Assembly (NCBI GenBank): GCA_947652115.1
Contig: OX393570.1
Coordinates: forward strand, 21,232,838-21,296,837
Direction of reading: 5' to 3'
Length of the DNA: 64,000 nt
From: Blastomussa wellsi
Lineage: Eukaryota; Cnidaria; Anthozoa; Scleractinia; Plerogyridae
Both the position numbers and the translations under genes were made by a program. The stretch's first letter is position 1, and every line of letters starts with the position of its first letter. The notes beneath the pieces are model-generated. The model was given only the letters and a program-made list of their open reading frames with translations, was not told the DNA's origin and searched no databases. Positions 59,123-64,000 of the stretch are shown one piece after another.

Positions 59123-61360
59123 ATTTCTCAGCTATCAGTTAATCCAATACAGACCCTCTATCTACCAACGGCCCGGAAATAAAAAAAAACATACTAGATA
59201 ACATATATCGTTCTAGGTCTAATATAACATTCAATTTGTCCATAATCTTGAACTGGCTCTTAAATTAAGTTCTTAAATTAAAGCTTCAAGATGAGACTGA
59301 GTGGGTTCACACTAGACCGTTGTCCAAGTGACTTCAAGCCAACCTCAAGTGAGTTCATGAGTTCAAGCACAACTGATGATTGACACTTCAATAATTACGT
59401 CCCCCGGAAGTGCAGCGCTTACCGAAGGCGTCAGCCTTACTTGAGAGTACAATTCGTCACTTAAATGTTTTGAGGTCTCCGTGTGCATTTCATCCGCAGT
59501 CAGGAGAAACAAGTGCCGTTCGATTCACACACAAGTTCATCGCAAGTACGCATACCTAACAAGTCTAGTGTAAACCCACCAATTGACCGAAAAAAGGCCT
59601 AAAAACATCAGCTCCGACTTGCGTCCAGCCTCTACTGTGCTGTCGCTTGCGAGAGCTTCGATTGAGGTCATTCGGAATGTTAATAGAACTCAATCAGGGT
59701 TTTAACTGACACTGCAGTACCCAATATCGCGACCATCACGGAGAAAAATGACAAAACAGAACCAATGCATACTTGATGTATCTTAAGCTGCTTGTACTTG
59801 AGTTTCAAATACACAACAAATGGGAAAACGTAAACAAAAAGAGTAAACAAACTTCCTATAAAGGAAACAATCACCAAGAACGATGGCACGAAAATCGCCA
59901 CAAAAACTGTCTCAAAAACTACAATGACTCGAACCAATGTGTACAATAAAAAGCTTGGTATTTTATCATTTTGAATATGTGTGGTAACAAAATTATGAAA
60001 AGAAGCCATCAATGGATAAATAACAAGGGCATACGAAAGTAAACAGCCAAAAGCGAAAAAAGAACTCACCGTTATATGAATAGGCCCTGGGGGCAGATTA
60101 TTTAGTATAACTTCATCCGTGTTGTTACCGAAGGAAAGAAATGCAAACACGGCAAAAAATAATTTCATGAACACGCTTGTAAGGTATGCCAAACTTAAAG
60201 CTCTACTAAACATTTTTTTATCAGCCATACTCCCCTCTACAGATGGAATAATCATGTATGCGCCATAACTGTACACGATGATAGACAGAGACCTAAGCGC
60301 ACCCTCAGTGTCCCAAAACAGGATAGACTTCAGATCCCACTCGTTTGCGTGCTCTGCTCCATACCATAGGACAGACGCTACCACTGCAATTAAAGCAAGC
60401 ACGCTTATAGCACTTAACCAGGCAATTTGTGAGAGAGACTTGAAGAAGGTTGTTGGTAAAACCAGGCTACCAGCGATGCTTACCCATGCGATCTCTGAAA
60501 TGGGTACAGAAGGAAGGGCGTGGCGCATGACAGATCCACACAGGACAAGGTATGAAACAGAAATCAAAAATAAATCTAGCTGAATACACCCAGACACTAT
60601 ACAACCACCATATTTCGGCAAAAGCTTGTCGCCCAAATCTTTGTAGCCCGTTCTCACACGTCGTTTCGTCCCTTGCTCATCTTCGTCATAAAGGCATTCG
60701 ATTAGCATTGTTCCTATGTACCACATGGTAACTGGAATTATTATAAACGCCGCTATGGCGGTTAATCCTCCTTCTTTGAGAGCATACGGTACAGCGAGGA
60801 AGCCAATTCCTTCTATAAAGTTAACAAGATTTGCTGTTGTTTTCCACACCGACGCATTATCAGAGGAGGCGGGCGGGGAGGGGTCTTTTGAGACATTTTG
60901 GCTTGATGGTGAATTGAGGTCATCTTCAAACGAGCTGTCGCAGTCTGTAGACTGATGCAGCGTCACAATTTCTTCATCAACAAGCTCATCAAGTTGTTTG
61001 CTTTCTAAGGGCAGGTAGTCTGTGTTCATCCCAAAGAATTTGACTACGACGAGATTATAAAGCGGCTCAGTGCACCAGACTAAATTGGCCTCCTCTCCTC
61101 GGAAACTCTTGTCAAGTTTCTTCTAAATCCTAATTTAACAAAAGCAGCAAAATGAGCTTTTTGCGGTAAAAAACATATCCGCAAATTCCCGTAAAATAGA
61201 CCCTGGGCATATGATTGCTCAACGTCCCGCATCGTCCCGCAAGCCCTTTTTTCAGAAGGGCTTGCGTGTAAATTGGCGATGGGGAATGGGAAGTGGGTGG
61301 GGAGGTATAGCGTATTTTCGAATGGAAATTTGGGCGCTTTCTCGATAAATGCATTAACTT
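59123..61360. repeat. tandem unit 4 (gene and 3' flank; upstream flank diverged)
   Basis: Nearly identical to unit 3 through the 3' flank and most of the gene. Upstream of about 61,100 the similarity falls quickly (AAAAGCAGCAAAATGAGCTT and a GGCGATGGGGAATGGG-like stretch are still alignable), so this is the boundary of the young duplication. Confidence 0.8.
59680..61029 (-). CDS. SLC32 (VIAAT/unc-47)-like amino-acid transporter, copy 4
   Basis: 449 residues, intronless, intact. The body differs from copy 3 by a single residue that I noticed (FAFGCLLSY against FAFSCLLSY). The N-terminus is copy 2-like (STDCDSSFEDDLNSPSSQNV) with its own changes: LESKQLDELVDEEIVTLHQS. Family motifs are as in copy 1. 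It has the TTTATAATCTC word upstream like copies 1 and 2. Position at the edge next to the older diverged flank suggests that its 5' part is an original array member whose 3' part was overwritten from, or gave rise to, copy 3. Confidence 0.88.
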   Translation of the reverse strand: MNTDYLPLESKQLDELVDEEIVTLHQSTDCDSSFEDDLNSPSSQNVSKDPSPPASSDNASVWKTTANLVNFIEGIGFLAVPYALKEGGLTAIAAFIIIPVTMWYIGTMLIECLYDEDEQGTKRRVRTGYKDLGDKLLPKYGGCIVSGCIQLDLFLISVSYLVLCGSVMRHALPSVPISEIAWVSIAGSLVLPTTFFKSLSQIAWLSAISVLALIAVVASVLWYGAEHANEWDLKSILFWDTEGALRSLSIIVYSYGAYMIIPSVEGSMADKKMFSRALSLAYLTSVFMKLFFAVFAFLSFGNNTDEVILNNLPPGPIHITVSSFFAFGCLLSYALVIYPLMASFHNFVTTHIQNDKIPSFLLYTLVRVIVVFETVFVAIFVPSFLVIVSFIGSLFTLFVYVFPFVVYLKLKYKQLKIHQVCIGSVLSFFSVMVAILGTAVSVKTLIEFY

Positions 61361-62404
61361 TATTTATACACGGTAAAAGCATCAGTTAAACATAACATAA
61401 AATTAAAAACAACTGATTTACATATTTGCCGTGTGTGAGAACTACATTATACGATTCAGAATATTTTTGAACTAGGGAAAAAATCTTGTCACTTTAGCAT
61501 AACGAGGAAGGCTGTACCACAATTGAGCCCCTCTGTAGTAGAAGCTACGTTTAGGAAGTCAGTTCGGGGCTTATGTAGAGCTAACCTATTTTCCTTGTCT
61601 CTGAGTTCGTATTCTGTGTTGACTGGTATAAAGAGATCTTTTAATTCAACATTAGTTTCGCTTTTGTTTTTTTCCAACTGGTACAGAGGTCATCTCACCG
61701 TAGATTTAAGCGAAGAGCGGCTAGAGTGATTAATCAGCGACCATGGATTAACATTCTATGAATGTTAAATAAGGCGATTAAACACAAAAGAAAATATTAT
61801 GTTGTGTGTTTTCTCTTCTTATGATTGTTAATAATTATTGTAATCGAAATAAATGTGGATAAAAAAATCTGTCTGTCTGTCTTTCTGTCTATCTTTCTGT
61901 CTGTCTGTCTGTCTGCCGGTCTGTCTGTCTCTCTGTCTGTCTGTCTGCCTGTCTGTCTGTCTGTCTACCTGTCTGTCTGTCTGTCTGCCTGTCTGTCTGT
62001 CTACCTGTCTGTCTGCCTGTCTGCTTGTCTGTATGTCCAAACAATGGATAAAGAGACGAGGTGTTGTTGTATTTCAGTTCGTTGTTCGAGGAGCTGCCAA
62101 AATTTGGGTTTTAAAAATCTTTGGCCTTCTAAATATGAAACCCCAAACAAGTCCTTTGGTAATTTAAATCAAACATTATTTTAATAGGCATCTGGACATT
62201 CTCTTCCATACATCGTGCAAGGCAAGCTCTACAACTGGGGGTCATAATGAAATTTGTTTCTTTCTTGAAGAGAATGGACTAAGTATAATTTAGGTCATGT
62301 TCTGCTCATCAGTGAGAAGTTTCATGTAGTTTATTTGTCGCGCTTAATCTGCTTTACGTTTAGTATGCATGCGCCCCGATTTCTCGAAGTTTCTGACAAG
62401 TCGA
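61361..62404. other. spacer beyond the array
   Basis: Holds the CTGT microsatellite; otherwise nothing recognised. Confidence 0.4.
61869..62035. repeat. (CTGT)n microsatellite
   Basis: CTGTCTGTCTTTCTGTCTAT-type tetranucleotides for about 165 bp. It creates Cys/Leu/Ser-rich frames on the plus strand and Asp/Arg/Gln-rich frames on the minus strand, all spurious. Confidence 0.95.
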
Positions 62405-63690
62405 ACCAACAGTCGTTTTGAAAATATTTGGCCATCCATTTACTTATGCATTCAATTTCTCTCCTGATTTTTGTCTTTCTCACACGAACGTACGGCTGTC
62501 ATGGATATAGAACAAGAGTTGCAAAATTTTATACATAATTAAAATATGTTACGCGAATATCTTACGTCGTTTTACGAGGATGTGCTTCCTTCACAGCAAC
62601 TTTAGCGCTATTTGTGGAGCAGCTCTGATATCTCGAACCAGCTTTCGTTTCGCCCGGCATTTGCCTTGAAGTTTCGAGAAAGCTGCATTTCACTATCTTT
62701 TCGCCCCTCGGGGCTTAATGATATTTTCTAGTTTTGCATATGGTTCGGTCATGAAATTTTGAGGCATCTTTTCGTATTTTTTTTTTCGTTTTGACTGTGT
62801 TAAATCCGAAACATATCTACAAGACAAAACACTGGGTACCTACATCCCTTGAAATTTGACTGATTGTTTGCAGTGTCAACTTACAACATTCAAGAACTGA
62901 TCAAATTGAATTTAGCGTCTAAAATCGTGGAATCGAGTCTAAAATCCATGTGCGCACCATATATGCCATTTAAATGTAGAGTTGTTGAATTGTACATGCG
63001 CGATTTTACGAGACGACGAGACAGGCTTTTTTTAAGGTTTTGGATTGCGAGACGAGATTGAGACACCAAAAACGGCTTTGAAAAATATACAGTGAGACCT
63101 TCGGAATCGCTCAAAAAACGACACAGCAAGACACGAGAAATTTAGGTAAAAATTTTGATACCCTTACTTTTTTCAGGGACAATTCACAACCGGTCCGGGG
63201 GGAGGATGTTCCCTTAAATTTTGGATAGGTGTGTGCCGCGAAGGTTGTTAAACCCTGACCCTATTAAAGGATAAAGTAAACGGAATTTGATACCTGGCCT
63301 AATTATTAATTAGACAGGTCAAGTTATTGTCGTTCCGTAACGTTTTCTCTTTGGCAGACCGTTTCTTTTTCTTTTGGCTTGTTGTTTAGGTACTGTTAAT
63401 TGCAAAATACCCAAATAATACAATTTAGGTACTCTATCTAAGGATCACACCCTGAAGAATGCTAAAAGAAGCAAAAACGATACCCTATTTAAGGATCGAG
63501 AACCTCGAAAAACGATACCCTATCCGATCCCGTGGCACATACCTGTATAGCCCAGTTCCTTGTTTTCTCGGTTAGCCGTCAACAAAAGCCGTCCTAAAGA
63601 AGCATTCGTTTAGTAATACCTGTGGAATGTTAACGCTGAGGATTGCTCTCCCAACAAGCTATTCTCTGCTAAACTCAGTTGTCTTACGTG
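62405..63690. repeat. diverged relic of the array flank block
   Basis: 62408-62545 aligns loosely with 38085-38215: AACAGTCGTTTTGAAA, CATGAATTTAGAACAAGAGT against CATGGATATAGAACAAGAGT, then CAAAATT and TATACATAATTA. 63560-63680 aligns with 38535-38655 (TTAGCCGTCA, ACCTGTGGAA, TTCTCTGCTAAA). In between there is little similarity. Best read as the ancestral flank of the founder unit. Confidence 0.6.
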
Positions 63691-64000
63691 CAGCCGTCTG
63701 TTATTCCCTAAAGCGGAAAAGTGACTAATTAACGAAACGCGGCTCTCGAACCGTGATCTGAGAAGAGTGGGACTGGGGAGAGACGCTAAACACACTGCTA
63801 AAAGGAATTACGTTTTGCGTTCTGTTGCTGAAGAAACCTTTAATTCCGATTAGTCCCTAGTCTATCATCATTGGAGAAGTTTCAACAACAGCTAACTTAA
63901 ACTTGTAACTTGTATATACAATTGCCCTCGCTTCATGATTCGGCGCTAAAAGGACCTGAATGCGCCTTGAAGTTTATATTTTTTAGTTTGTATGTACAAG
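63691..64000. other. spacer to the end of the window
   Basis: No recognised feature. Confidence 0.4.

Noticed and set aside
61825..62184. Cys/Leu/Ser-rich and Asp/Arg/Gln-rich open frames
   Set aside because: Translations of the CTGT microsatellite.

Overview
This window is eukaryotic nuclear DNA, most probably from an anthozoan cnidarian (a stony coral or close relative). The reasons are intron-containing animal genes with GT-AG junctions, intronless seven-transmembrane receptors, a tRNA-derived SINE, many terminal-inverted-repeat MITEs, a Penelope-like element, a DIRS retrotransposon, AT-rich spacers and a tandem expansion of a VIAAT-like transporter. The taxon is inferred from overall character, not from a marker gene.

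Left part (1-34 kb). This holds single genes in repeat-rich spacer: one exon of an IkB/BCL3-like ankyrin protein (+, 367-612); an intronless class A GPCR (-, 4028-4969); two divergent copies of mitochondrial ribosomal protein bL17m placed head to head with only 100 bp between their start codons (- 7291-8945, + 9046-11075); a two-exon mGluR-like class C GPCR (-, 15750-19150); and a five-exon SAT1/SAT2-type N-acetyltransferase (-, 29167-32072). I assembled the exons by hand from splice sites, reading phase and remembered family sequences. The 9.5 kb between 19.2 and 28.6 kb shows no recognisable gene.

Right part (34.7-61.4 kb). This is a tandem array of four copies of an intronless SLC32 (VIAAT-like) amino-acid transporter gene, all on the minus strand, in repeat units of about 5.4-5.6 kb. 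Units 1, 2 and 3 were each enlarged by a different mobile element: an inverted-pair Penelope-like element (unit 1, 12-bp target duplication, 200-N assembly gap inside), a DIRS element (unit 2, joined at a 6-bp GAATTA core) and a foldback-type element made of inverted arrays of a 55-bp monomer (unit 3, 9-bp target duplication). Sister units supply the empty sites, so the junctions can be read to the base. Transporter copies 3 and 4 are nearly identical in the body but have N-termini resembling copies 1 and 2 respectively, which suggests gene conversion or unequal crossing-over. Beyond copy 4 (62.4-63.7 kb) lie strongly diverged remnants of the same flank, marking the old edge of the array.

Functional themes are chemical and amino-acid signalling (mGluR-like receptor, class A GPCR, vesicular transporter array) and mitochondrial translation. 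There is no operon logic. The shared promoter of the bL17m pair is the only obvious co-regulatory arrangement.
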